Assembly: GCA_963576725.1 (NCBI GenBank)
Contig: OY755242.1
Span: 5,870,240-5,934,239 of the forward strand
DNA from: Azorinus chamasolen
Taxonomy: Eukaryota; Mollusca; Bivalvia; Cardiida; Solecurtidae
Length of the DNA: 64,000 bases
Direction: 5' to 3'
In this document: in pieces, positions 32,763-43,007 of the stretch
How positions within the stretch are numbered: the stretch's first letter is position 1
How the letters are laid out: every line of letters starts with the position of its first letter
Position numbers and translations under genes: made by a program
Notes under the pieces: generated by a model
What the model saw: only the letters and a program-made list of their open reading frames with translations
Told to the model about the DNA's origin: nothing
Database searches by the model: none

Positions 32763-34010
32763 GCAGGGGTACCTCAAGGTTTTATATTGGGTCCACTTTT
32801 GTTTCTTGTATTTATAAATGACATTGTTTCTGAAATTAACTCGAACATTCTTTTGTTCGCTGATGATACTAGTTTGTACCTCATTGTTGAACATGCTCAT
32901 ACATCGGCAAATATCCTTAATTCTGATATAAGTAAAATAACCACCTGGGCTAAAACCTGGCTAGTATGTATCAATCCATCTAAAACCGAATCGTTATTGA
33001 TATCGCGTAAAAAGAACAAATCAATGCACCCTCCGTTAATTATGCTGCAAGAACAAATTATTGAAGTCGAATCACATAGGCATCTGGGTGTTCTCCTTTC
33101 AAATAAAGGTAGCTGGAATACTCATATCGAATATATTAAATCAAAAGCTTTGAATCGAATTAATATAAGGCGTAAACTCAAGTATGTTCTAAATAGGAAA
33201 TCCCTTGAAATAATATATTTGTCTTTCATAAGACCACTATTGGAGTATGCAGATGTTATTTGGGATAACTGTTCAATTCAAGACAAAACTGACCTTGATG
33301 AAAATACAACATGAAGCTGCTAGAATATCTACAGGGACTACTAAATTAATATCCATTAGCGAATTGAATAAAGAAGTAGGATGGGAATCACTTGAAACCA
33401 GAAGATCGAAACATAAACTGACTCTGTTTTATAAGATGTTACACAGTGACACACCACCGTACTTATCATCACTTGTTCCGCCACTTGTCGGAAGCGAAAC
33501 TAATTATAGCTTAAGAAACTCGAATAATATACGGACTATTCAATCACGGACTAAACTGTACCACGATTCCTTTTTACCATCAGTTATTCGACAATGGAAC
33601 TCTTTACCAGCTTACGTGCGTGACTCTCATTCTTTAGGATCCTTTAAAAAAGCCTTGAATAGAAATTACTTATACTCAGTACCTACCTACTACTATACAG
33701 GGACGAGACAAGATCCAATACTCCACACAAGACTTCGAACTAACTGTAGCTCATTGAGCCTAAGTCTCTTCAATAAAAACATTGTAGAAAGTCCCTTGTG
33801 TGAATGTGGTGAGGTAGAGGGTGCTGATCATTTTTTCTGTCATGTCCAAGATATCATCATCTAAGACATGAACTTTTTTCTAAAGTTAACCCAATATGTA
33901 CTGTCACTACAAAGTTGCTACTCATGGGCGACATATCTTTGACTCTTGAAGACAATGAACAAATTTTTAAAGCTACACAATATTTCATTATTAGAAGTAG
34001 ATGGTTTTGA
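32763..34010 (+). pseudogene. 5'-truncated non-LTR retrotransposon reverse transcriptase (CR1/Jockey-like)
   Basis: Copies LINE RNA into DNA when intact. Reading begins at 32763 with the RT motif GVPQG-x3-GPLLF, directly after a stop codon and a junction with unrelated sequence. The catalytic FADDT lies at 32856-32870, so all N-terminal RT and endonuclease regions are absent, as in a 5'-truncated insertion. A frameshift near 33290-33302 moves into the second frame, which carries the thumb-like region and a C-terminal CxCGE-x7-H motif (33799-33840) typical of these elements. A second frameshift near 33848 moves into the third frame, which ends at TGA 34008-34010. Besides the two shifts no stop interrupts the reading, so the copy is fairly young. 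Confidence 0.88.
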
Positions 34011-34634
34011 TTATGAAGTTCGAAAACCCTACTTAGATAACTCACAGCGCTGATTGCACCCCTTCCAAACAACCGTTCCTATATTCCAAAATCCTAGGTT
34101 TCTAGTTTCCAATTTTTCTGTTTGTTTATTTTTTATTTATTTATTGTTTTACCAAAATCTTCGTGTCCACCTTTTCTTTCTTTATATACTAGTTTGCCTA
34201 AAATATTGCTTTTTTTCTATTTTGATGTCATGCATAATTCTTAATCATTGTTATATGTTACCAAGCGTAAGAAGCCTGTACTTGATTTACTAGTATGTAA
34301 CATACATAACGTGATGCAGCAGCTCATTTTAGTACTTACTACTGATTGTGATTGACACACTTTACAAATTATACCTGTATATACTACCCGATAGAATACT
34401 TCGTAGTTTTGATAATGTTAGTATTATAGTGACAAACATCAAAACTAGTGCTGACTTCATACGCTGGTATATTATACCCTGTTATGACATATTCATGAGG
34501 AGTAGCTACGCCATATCTTTTGTAACATACTGTTTCAAGGAGAGGATCTATATAAGCTGTTAGCTTTCGATCCAATCCTTTTTCTCATATGTTGATGCAA
34601 TTTCTGAATTGTATGTAACTGAAAGAAATAAAAT
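34011..34634 (+). other. Probable 3' untranslated region of the retrotransposon
   Basis: T-rich, without frames, and ends AACTGAAAGAAATAAAATATG, which includes an AATAAA signal. The boundary is inferred because a PB element begins 30 bp later; no target duplication could be identified by eye. Confidence 0.5.
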
Positions 34635-34664
34635 ATGTTTAAACTAAAGCTGTACGTAAAAGTC

Positions 34665-34881
34665 TTAACCCTTCGCTTGCTGAATTTTAAAATACATTTC
34701 TCCTTCTTTACCCATGTCCTGTGGTATAAGTACATATATCTTCACTGTCTACAAATATTTCGTTGTGCAATCACTGCTGTGGAGTGCACTGGTTGCACAA
34801 TCAACTTGCAGGAGCTGTCTCATCTGGGTCTGCAATATTTACAGGTAGGTATATTGACGTGAATAGCAAGCGAAGGGTTAA
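34665..34881 (+). mobile_element. PB-5 MITE (TTAA-flanked)
   Basis: TTAACCCTTCGCTTGCT (34665-34681) and AGCAAGCGAAGGGTTAA (34865-34881) are perfect inverted repeats of 17 bp including TTAA. The core retains GGAGCTGTCTCATCTGGGTC but no good palindrome. Only copy of this subfamily seen. Confidence 0.8.
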
Positions 34882-35397
34882 AATGCTTTTAAATGTATAT
34901 GAAGTAAAGAGTTAACTTGTTTTTCAGAACCAAACCATATCCGGTAGGGCGTATAAGAGATGTAAAGATGTTCACATAGCTCATCCAATTACATATTGTC
35001 AGCGGATTTACAGATTGAATCTAAACTGTTTGCCAGTATAATGTGACAACCTCTGCATCTGAAGGTCTCACTTGATAGCAGAACATTATCGGATGCAATA
35101 TTTACACTTTCAACACCACTGCCCAATGTGTGATGGCATCTGCATACAGTCTAGATCCAGATGAGACGCCGAATAAGTCTGTGTTGCATCAGAATTCCAG
35201 ATATCACTGATTTAACTACCGAGTAAAAATGTAGTATCATTTTTAGACGAAAATGTGAAATGGTTAAAGGACAATCCGTCCTACATACGGTGGCTAGTCG
35301 GTGTTATCCAGTCCATGCTGGTACCGCACATAGGGAATCAACGATAATACGAGTAGTATACCAAAAAAACAATCACGTATGCTAATTTACCAATGTA
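34882..35397. other. Unassigned sequence with PB-1 core piece
   Basis: ATACAGTCTAGATCCAGATG and AGACGCCGAATAAGTC (35147-35180) form a PB-1 core arm without terminal repeats. AATCTAAACTGTTTGCC at about 35018 is another. Confidence 0.4.
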
Positions 35398-35579
35398 CAG
35401 TAAACATCTCTAAACCAGAATGTAGTATAAATATCGGTCTTGGAAATAGGTGGCAGCTCAATGCAGTGTTAACGGCATGCAGAAAGCTGTTTGCATGGTT
35501 TTGTCCTGCATTAAGCAGCCACCTGCCGAAATGTATCTAAATTCTTCTCTACTAGTTTCGGTTTAGAGGCGTGTTAATG
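35398..35579. mobile_element. PG-2 MITE with palindrome centre lost
   Basis: TA at 35396-35397 and 35580-35581. Left CAGTAAACATCTCTAAACC, right GGTTTAGAGGCGTGTTAATG. The centre reads GCAGAAAGCTGTTTGCATGG, so the CTCCTATAGGAG dyad is deleted. Confidence 0.8.
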
Positions 35580-36099
35580 TACATCTTTCTTCAAATACTC
35601 GTAATCAGTGTCCGTTGGTAAGACAACTTGAGTCATAATGAGACGCCGAGTTATGCTATTTCTCATCGTTATTCAAATTTATGCAATGGTCGTCACAAAG
35701 TCATAATCAAAAGTGTTGAATGTTGAAAGATTTGCTCTGTGGCTCATCTGGATTCGAACTGTTTGAACCTGTGTACTGAATTGAACAGCCAGTTTTAGAG
35801 GGTTTACTGTATACATATTGGGTATAGGTTCACCGTTGTTTGCCTCCAAGTGAAGCATATATCTTGCTATAGTAACACTTGGTTGGACAATATGATGTAG
35901 TGTACTCATTTGGGAGTCAGTAATGTGATCGAATGGGAGCTTTCCGTGTAAACCTCGACCCCCATTAAGCTATTACCTATCATTAAGGCCCATAATTAAA
36001 CCCTTTTTCCGATGGTCGATTTAGAAATGTTCTGTTGTATATTCAGTACAATATACGATGTTGTTAGAAAGGTATCACATTAACGGCTCGCTAGTGTTG
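35580..36099. other. Unassigned sequence with repeat ends
   Basis: TAATGAGACGCCGAGTTATG (about 35635) is a PB-1 core arm; CAGTTTTAGAGGGTTTACTG then TA (35791-35812) is a solitary PG right end; GATGGTCGATTTAGAAATG (about 36011) is a worn PG end. No gene is supported. Confidence 0.4.
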
Positions 36100-36275
36100 C
36101 CACATCATTTTTTAACACAGGATAATGTAAAGACAAGTGGTTGCTTAATACAGTACAACACAAATGCAGAAGCTGCATATGAGCTTTAGGCATAGGTTAT
36201 GTCCTGTATGAAGCAACCGCCTGTTTAAGAATCAAAAGTTATTCTTGTTCTAAAAATTGAATACCGCTTAAGCCG
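36100..36275. mobile_element. PG-1 MITE, decayed
   Basis: AAGTGGTTGCTTAATACAG, GAAGCTGCATATGAGCTTT and GTCCTGTATGAAGCAACCGC keep the PG-1 core, and the centre is altered. Ends not found. Confidence 0.5.
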
Positions 36276-36284
36276 GTGCTAGGG

Positions 36285-36385
36285 GGTGTGAGCAGTGTTG
36301 CACTTTCAATTACTGTTCATGAACAGACTCAATAAAACCGAGTCTGCAATTTTCACTTTTTGTGTTGCAATTTTTGCTCTCAGGG
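36285..36385. repeat. H family repeat, inverted copy
   Basis: GTGAGCAGTGTTGCACTTTC, AGACTCAATAAAACCGAGTC and TGTTGCAATTTTTGCTCTCA are the complement of the H blocks at 9104-9235. Confidence 0.6.
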
Positions 36386-36957
36386 GATCACCTCCCTTCA
36401 TAATTTATACTTCTTTTGAGCGATATCATTAGTGAGACTTTACTATAGTTCTAATCCAAACTCAGGTACAATGCTTAAGTATATTATACGTAGTTCAACT
36501 CCTTTGGCTGAGTGCAGTTTCTGGTGTTTAGTAGAATTCTGAGATTGCTTATATTAATGAAAGAAGAATCAGCTGAGGTTTTATATTATACAAAAACAGC
36601 TTGGTATCGATCTTCTTTCACTACTTTCGTAACCATTCTCAAGTTATTAGCGTACGTATTTGCATTTACAAGTATTGTAGACCCATATGAGACAATTCTA
36701 AGGATAGCTGTCTCATGAAGGTCTGCACTTATTGCCATAATAACTCATTGGCTACAATTGGTCCAAATTTAGAATGATTCAAATCATTAACAAACATACA
36801 TGACGTTACATTTACATTTTTGTTCAGCAGGAGAATGCTAAATGGCCACATAGGATAGATATATGTCTATATAGAATTACCATAAAGCGTCACCGATTAC
36901 ATATGCTCCTCCTGATTTGCATGCACGGGTCGATCAGAAATGGATGAAAGGAAACCA
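36386..36957. other. Unassigned sequence with PG end
   Basis: TTCTTTTGAGCGATATCATT and AGTGAGACTTTACTATAG (36410-36448) is a PG-1 right end of the subtype seen at 56951-57172. The rest is unrecognised. Confidence 0.4.
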
Positions 36958-37165
36958 TAACCTTTTGCATACCGAGAGGGACTGCATTGTCATTTGCAAA
37001 CAGTATGGATCAAGATCTGAAGGATCCTAGTGGAGCCCTCTCATCAGGGTATGCACTGTTTGCCATGGTAGATTTCTCTTTCATAACATCTCTGAATAAT
37101 CACGGTAAGTTTGACCTGTTGAATAGTGGAATAGTCCGTTCGAAACATCAGCGTTGAAGGGTTTA
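36958..37165 (+). mobile_element. PB-4 MITE
   Basis: TTTGCAAACAGTATGGATC, CCCTCTCATCAGGGTATGCA, CTCTTTCATAACATCTCTG and AGCGTTGAAGGGTTTAAG match 20250-20422 in order. The terminal sites are mutated (ATAA and TTTA). Confidence 0.55.
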
Positions 37166-37316
37166 AGTATGTGGCAAGATGTAATATAGGATATGATACT
37201 GAGCTATCACTTACAAACAGGAATTATATTAGTCTGGAAAACTCCTATTTTGTAACAAATTATCTCTACTCAAACTTAAGTTGTGTCAAACCACTTTACC
37301 CTTTCCCGCATAAACA

Positions 37317-37531
37317 TTAACCCTTTCGCTGCCAAACTCTGTCGTCTGCTAACTTTGTCGTATGCTACAAATGTTCATTCTTTTGATTTTCTTCATTTTT
37401 GTTTCAAAAACATAGTAACAGTAACAAACAGTTTGGATCCTGATGAGACGCCGAGTTACTCGGCGTCTCATCTGGATCTAAACTGTTTGCATAGGTAATC
37501 ACAGATCCGGCATTAGCAGCGAAAGGGTTAA
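37317..37531 (+). mobile_element. PB-1 MITE, well preserved
   Basis: TTAA at 37317-37320 and 37528-37531. Almost identical to 9976-10190 including the palindrome centre CCGAGTTACTCGG. It appears inserted in an older PB-like sequence: TTACCCTTTCCCGCATAAAC lies directly to the left. Confidence 0.9.
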
Positions 37532-37675
37532 CATGACAAATAATGCATGTATGAATATTACATGACTGAGTGGTAATATCTCGCAATGGAAACGGGATTA
37601 TGTTGCCATGGAAGTCTAATCTTTCTCAAGCGACACTTATATTAATAAATATAGACGTTTTTAAAGGCAAGCGGT

Positions 37676-37990
37676 TGTTTAACGCAAAATAAAACAATGG
37701 GGACAATTATTGCAGGAGTTTTCTGCAAAATGTTCGTCCAGCCTAAGCTACCATCTGCCTTTAACCCATTCCCTCATATTGACGACTTTTGACGACTCTG
37801 TAGAAGTCACTTTGTGAAACCATTGTAATAAATAGAGCATTTGCTCCTATAGGAGCACATGCTCTATTTATCACAATGGTTACAAACTACACACCTCTAA
37901 AATTTTCTTTTTCTCTAGTTAATGCTCGTTTTCGGTAGATTTATTCAAAGAGGTTGTATCTAAAATAGCCTACATTCGCCTTTACATTAA
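37676..37990. mobile_element. PG-1 MITE remnant hosting PB-2
   Basis: AAGCGGTTGTTTAACGC, CAGGAGTTTTCTGC and GTCCAGCCTAAGCTACCATC precede the PB-2 start; TTACATTAATAGAGGTTTGC follows it. This is a worn PG-1 core and right part split at CTGCC-TTTAA. Confidence 0.5.
37761..37972 (+). mobile_element. PB-2 MITE nested in PG-1
   Basis: TTAA at 37761-37764, left CCCATTCCCTCATATTGACG. Palindrome AGAGCATTTGCTCCTATAGG with GAGCACATGCTCT. The right end is cut after AAAATAGCCTAC, so the GAGGTAATGGG end is missing. Confidence 0.85.
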
Positions 37991-38026
37991 TAGAGGTTTG
38001 CTGTTCTTGTATATGGCTTTATAAAC

Positions 38027-38105
38027 AAACAGAGTAGACATTGATCAGACGGTCCCTGCAGGAGCAGTCTGAATTGAATCATATTGTTATACAGCTTAAA
38101 TCCTG
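38027..38105. repeat. PB-3 core fragment
   Basis: AAACAAACAGAGTAGACATT, ATCAGACGGTCCCTGCAGGA and GCAGTCTGAATTGAATC form a PB-3 core palindrome with a changed centre (TCCCTGCAGGAG). No TTAA ends. Confidence 0.55.
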
Positions 38106-38550
38106 ATTAGATACCCGTCGTCTTATCGGGGCACAAACTGTTTACATACGGTATCACATCACTGCTAGGATGCAGATATTTAAATAAGTGTCTCTTTGAG
38201 TGTAGTATAATACACTTTCAAATTTAATTTGTTCTCCTTCTATAGAATCAAAGCAAATTTCGACTAGAAAAAGCTAATGTCACTCAGAGTATTATCTGAA
38301 TAAAAGTTGTTTGTACAAAAGCTTTGTCAGCGGTTTTATATGTATGTGCCGTATGTAATGATTAATTGAACAAACGTACAGATTGCAATGTAACAATTTC
38401 TAAGAATTTGTTTTGAAGGCATAACTATGTTAGCAATACTTTACCAGATCACTATTCGAGCACGACATATTAGCCTCTGTTTGCAGAACTATTATAATGT
38501 CATATAAATACCTGCTTATGTGGCTATGGCAGAACTAAATAGTAAAAACA

Positions 38551-38625
38551 ATTAATGCTCCTTTTTGGCAGATTTATTTAAAGAGGCTGGGTCTAAAAAT
38601 GACCTATAAGGTAATTGGTTAAACT
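38551..38625 (+). mobile_element. PB-2 right third
   Basis: TTAATGCTCCTTTTTGGCAG, AGAGGCTGGGTCTAAAAATG and GGTAATTGG with TTAA. The left two thirds, including the palindrome, are absent. Confidence 0.6.
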
Positions 38626-39557
38626 AAACTTCGGCTATAAATTGTTAATGATGTCAACATTTCTTACATAAAAATTGCTACGTAAACGGTTCATATTTGG
38701 ACCAGACAACAAGCCAGTTTTAAGTATATATGTGCGAGGGAAAATGTTGTTTTTACACTTTTCCGTTAAAAGTAATATGTTATACTATAATAAAATATAT
38801 ATGTTTTCATCTCAATTTCATGAATCTTACCGTCACAAGGTTCCCCTCGATTTGTAGTGCGTTTTACAAACAATGCGTTTTCATCATCATTTAACTTACT
38901 ATTAACATGTCTAATGATATTATTCAGAGCAAGTAAGCATTATTCACTGGTTAGTCCGCTAGTATGAGTAGGTGATATCAACGTTTTGTGTATTGATTTT
39001 TTTACCTGTAATTTCGGGGCGTGGGTGTACATGTACATATTCATCTATGAATGTATGAATTTGTGTTCCTCAAAATGTTTCAGTCAGAGACACAATATGT
39101 TCATTGTTTACAATCACCTTTCCCGAATCTACACATACAACAAAACATATATTTATTTACAAGGTTTTGTGAACTGGTGTACATCAATATGCAGTCGCAA
39201 TGGACGAATCTTGATTTACATTTTCCAACAGTTTGCATCAGGATTAGTAGCTCATCTTGACCCTAAGAGTTTGACACCATTTAGAGAAGACATTTTCGAC
39301 TCCCGAAACCATTGAACCTTGCAGATATTGGAGAAAATCCACCATAACACTTAAAATCAGATGCGTGCGCATGAACAGTATTTGGCAATAACAGAGTTAA
39401 ATAAGGAGTTTAGAGTAGTTCATGTACATCTACCTGAGTAGTAACTGTGGCTATACAGATTATGTAGAACATAACGTCACACTTAGGCCTGCTATTAACG
39501 AATCTGTGATACTTTATTTTGCATTCAGATTCACATTACACATTGTCGTATAAACAT
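38626..39557. other. Unassigned sequence
   Basis: The 109-residue frame at 38986-39315 is rich in Y, I and C and overlaps a second frame. No domain or splice context supports a gene. No MITE seen. Confidence 0.4.
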
Positions 39558-40275
39558 TGCAGCAAAGGTAAGTGTCGCATCGACGTTGAATGTAGCACTT
39601 GACGTTATATTTCGCAAAACTGCTGACGCTAAATGTCGGAACAACGCTAAATGTCGCAAAACCTGGCGCTATATGTCACAACAAACTGTACCGCCGCTAT
39701 ATGTCGCAACATCAAAGCTTCATGTCGCACTTCTTTATAAGCACTCATTTGTAGTATCATTGCGCTTGTGTAAGCCCCCGAAGTATCTTGGAACAGGATG
39801 TTTCAGTTTTAACATATTTTATTTCATCCAGCGTATATACATGAAAGATGTGTACTACAATGATATGCAAAACATGGTTTAACAATAAATTTCAGACAGT
39901 TCTAAAAAGCTTTATCGAGGTCCTTCCCTTTCCCGGAGTAAATTATATTAAATGTAACATAATTTTTAATATTCACGGTTCATCATTGTTCTTCACTTTA
40001 TACAATATTTAATATGACTTACGTCGGGAGCTTAAACTAGGACAGTAATACCACGAAATAGTACTTATGAATGGATGGGACATTTAACGCAGATGTTGCG
40101 ACATATAGCAGCAGTACAATTTGTTGAGATATTTGGCGTTACATATAAGACATACAGCACCAGGAGGTTTTGCAACATTTAGCGTTGGTTCCGACATGTA
40201 GCGTCAGCCTTGCGGCATATAACGTCAAGTGTGACATTTAGCGTCGTAGTGACATTTGACGTTGCTACAGACATC
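39558..40275. mobile_element. Foldback element, arms of GACGCTAAATGTCGC repeats
   Basis: The left arm (39558-39732) repeats variants of GACGCTAAATGTCGCAA, such as GACGTTATATTTCGCAA and CGCTATATGTCGCAAC. The right arm (40090-40275) is its inverted copy, with matching order of variants (for example TGACGCTAAATGTCGGAAC against GTTCCGACATGTAGCGTCA). About 350 bp of unrelated A+T-rich sequence lies between. Boundaries are approximate and no target duplication is certain. No other copy is in the window. Confidence 0.7.
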
Positions 40276-40303
40276 TCCAGACACACGGATTATAAGTATT
40301 CTA

Positions 40304-40511
40304 TTAACCCATTCCCTCGTATTGACGCCTTTTGGTGTCTCTGTAAAAGTCACCTTTTAAACCATTGTGAGCAAAATTAATGCTCATGTTTTCACAATGG
40401 TTTCAAAACTACACAATTCTAAAATGTTCCTTTTTTCTAGTAAATGCTCCTTTTCGGTAGATTTATTCAAAGAGAATTGGTCTAAAAATAGCCTATGACG
40501 TAATGGGTTAC
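40304..40511 (+). mobile_element. PB-2 MITE with palindrome centre deleted
   Basis: TTAA at 40304-40307, TTAC at 40508-40511. Left CCCATTCCCTCGTATTGACG, right TATGACGTAATGGG. The centre is reduced to ACCATTGTGAGCAAAATTAA then TGCTCATGTTTTCACAATGG; the dyad is gone and the arms shortened. Confidence 0.85.
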
Positions 40512-40850
40512 TAGACATTATACCCTATATTTAAGCTTTTAAGCTGACAACGTAGCATTTGCTCAACGCATTAAAGGTAAGTTGCCCTGTGTTCTTAGCT
40601 TACATAATTAAATTTCGTGTTGCCACTTCTTGACCGAAACTAATAAGTTGCGATTGTTTTTGATAAATGTGAATACTTTTCACTTTAACTTTTTCTGCTC
40701 TCTCATTGTATTCGATGGCGCCGATTCCATTATCGGCATCAACAGTCGACAGCGCCAGTAAACAAACCGCTGACACCTTTTGTACAAAAAGCAAGCTCCG
40801 ATGTTTTGTCTTTATTTCTTAGGAGAAATTCGATGTACAAATAGAGTACA

Positions 40851-41015
40851 GTTGCACAAATACGACCACTCAAACGAAGTATAATTCCGAATTTATAATA
40901 AAACAGACGGTAGCTTAATGCAGGACAAAGGTGGAACAGAAAACTCCTATACGAGCTTTCCATATCAGTTTTGCCCTGCATTAAGCAACCACCTGTTTTT
41001 ACAGTCTCCTCTGTT
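40851..41015. mobile_element. PG-1 MITE, right end lost
   Basis: CAGTTGCACAAATACGACC, ACGGTAGCTTAATGCAGGAC, AAACTCCTATACGAGCTTT and CCTGCATTAAGCAACCACC. The right terminal repeat is missing after TTTTTACAGTC. Confidence 0.65.
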
Positions 41016-41357
41016 ATAGACCATGCAGTATCTTTACTCAACTGTACATCGATTGCATCTGACATAGCCAAAGGTTAATTCATAAGTATCATACATGTAG
41101 AACTTTCAGTTTGTATCAATGTGATTACATGTAGAGAATGTGTGTTTACCTCTAGACATTTTATATCATTAACTATTCACCTGATAGAAACGAACTTCCG
41201 AGCCCATTAGGAGCAGTCTCGCCAGTGTCTTATTTGTTTGCTATTGAATTGTATTGATCTGATTCTACAAGTTCTGCCAATGTAAATCAGTACGTGTTCA
41301 TATACCAGTATAAAGTCCAACTTCTTCTTACATGAATATTCATAAAGTAAGGATGTA

Positions 41358-41519
41358 CAGTAATCCGACCAGCAAAAAGGGGTATAATTCACCGTGGCAA
41401 AGGCAGGTGATAGCTTAATGGAGCTTTCTGCATAACTTTCGTCATGCATTAAGCAACCACCTGCTTACAAAGACAGCCTTGTTTATTCATTAAGTGGTCG
41501 TATTAGAGGGTTTTTACTG
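41358..41519. mobile_element. PG-1 MITE with left palindrome arm deleted
   Basis: TA at 41356-41357 and 41520-41521. Left CAGTAATCCGACCAGC (with internal loss), right GTATTAGAGGGTTTTTACTG. The core jumps from GGTGATAGCTTAATG to GAGCTTTCTGCATAAC, so most of the left arm and the dyad are missing. Confidence 0.8.
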
Positions 41520-41521
41520 TA

Positions 41522-43001
41522 TATAAAGTGTGCATATTGCGGAGTATTTACCAATGTCTAGTGTATATTTGAGAATCTGCAATGGAAATTGTTACAAATC
41601 GCTGTGTCTACATACGGTCACTTACCCCAATGTCTGACAAGAATTTATACACGGGGGCACGGGGGGGGGGGCTATATAGAGATAAATGGAAGTGTCTGCA
41701 GTACTTTCGTTCTGCATTAAGCATGCACCTGATTCTAAAGACATATATATATCTGTTCAGTGCAACAGTAAGAGACGATTCCAAAGAGTGGTAAAAACAG
41801 TATAGTTGTCGGAGAAATAAAGAAGTTATTCCTGAAAATGTTTTGATTTATGCAAATTATCTGGACCTCCGTGTATTCATTAAGTGCACGCTGCAGATAT
41901 TTTCTATTGCATTCAGAACTATAATTATATTAAATACAAGACTATTTAAGGTTCGGTGTGCTTTATGTCCAAAGCTGCATTACGATTAAGTTCAAAAGTA
42001 TTAAATTGATTCAGTTCACGTTAATATAGAAACTAAAACAAGTGATAAAATATACATTTGAATAAAATAGTCATAAAATAGTAACGAACTTAATCGATAT
42101 TTCGCAGAGTTGCGTGTGAAAATATACTTCGACGTCGTTCACAATAGAAAACAGCTGATACTCTTGAGTTCCGTGTGGGTTTTAACGAGGAACTTCGAGC
42201 AGTTGTAACATGGAGTCGCTCGTTCAGTTTTACCAGAGATCGCTCGTGCGTTTTACGAGGTTTCGGTCCTGGTTTAACGAGGTTTCGCCTGTGTAGTTAT
42301 ATATGCCGTCGCTTGAACGAACATTACCATCTCAATTTTAAATGTATTTTTGCTTTTATTTGTACTAGTAGCCTGATGTGTACTTATACTTCAAATCGCG
42401 TATAATTATGTTAAACTGTAGTTATAAACAGTATTATTTATATAAATATGATCTCATATCTATTGGAACTGAATGAAATGTACTATAATGAAGGCCAATT
42501 GATACTAGTGCAGTGCTCATAATATTGATTTACTGTCAATAGTTTCTGATGAAATCAATATTACATGTACATGTGCCCTCAATAACAATTTCAACGCTGA
42601 ATGCCCAGGTTGGAATATCTCACCGGTGTTTCACTACACAGTCACTTCAGTTTAAACAGTATTAAACTTGCTAAAGCATGTTAAATGAAAAACAGTACAG
42701 ATCCTGTTCAGATGGCTCCCCTGTGAGTAGGGACTCGTGTATTTAGGACTCATCTGATACATTCAACAATGTATGAGGGGGTTTGTTAACACTCAGCTAG
42801 ATCTAGTTAGACCACTAAATGATATGTTAGTAGAACAGGGATACGCTATCCATCGTAACACAAATAAATCATATAAAAGGAGACATCATTCACACCGGGA
42901 CCGAAACAATAAGAAACCGTCGAAATGCTTACTCGTCTAAAGTATTAAATGTTAGTTTGAATTATTTCCCTTTAAATATATGAAACATTGGTCAATATGG
43001 G
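41522..43001. other. Unassigned sequence with F fragment and short repeats
   Basis: A PG-1 arm remnant (TTTCGTTCTGCATTAAGCAT) is near 41706, with a G run at 41662-41671. An F fragment (GACGATTCCAAAGAGTGGT to ATTATCTGGACCTCC) is at 41774-41870. At 42178-42300 about four loose repeats of GTTTTACGAGGTTTCGCTCG occur in a CpG-richer patch. Near 42700 a PB-3 core trace. No gene is supported. Confidence 0.4.
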
Positions 43002-43007
43002 TAAATG

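Noticed and set aside
32685..32900. Minus-strand frame overlapping the retrotransposon start
   Set aside because: Shadow of the RT frame on the opposite strand.
38986..39315. 109-residue frame
   Set aside because: Biased composition, overlapping frame of similar length, no recognised domain.
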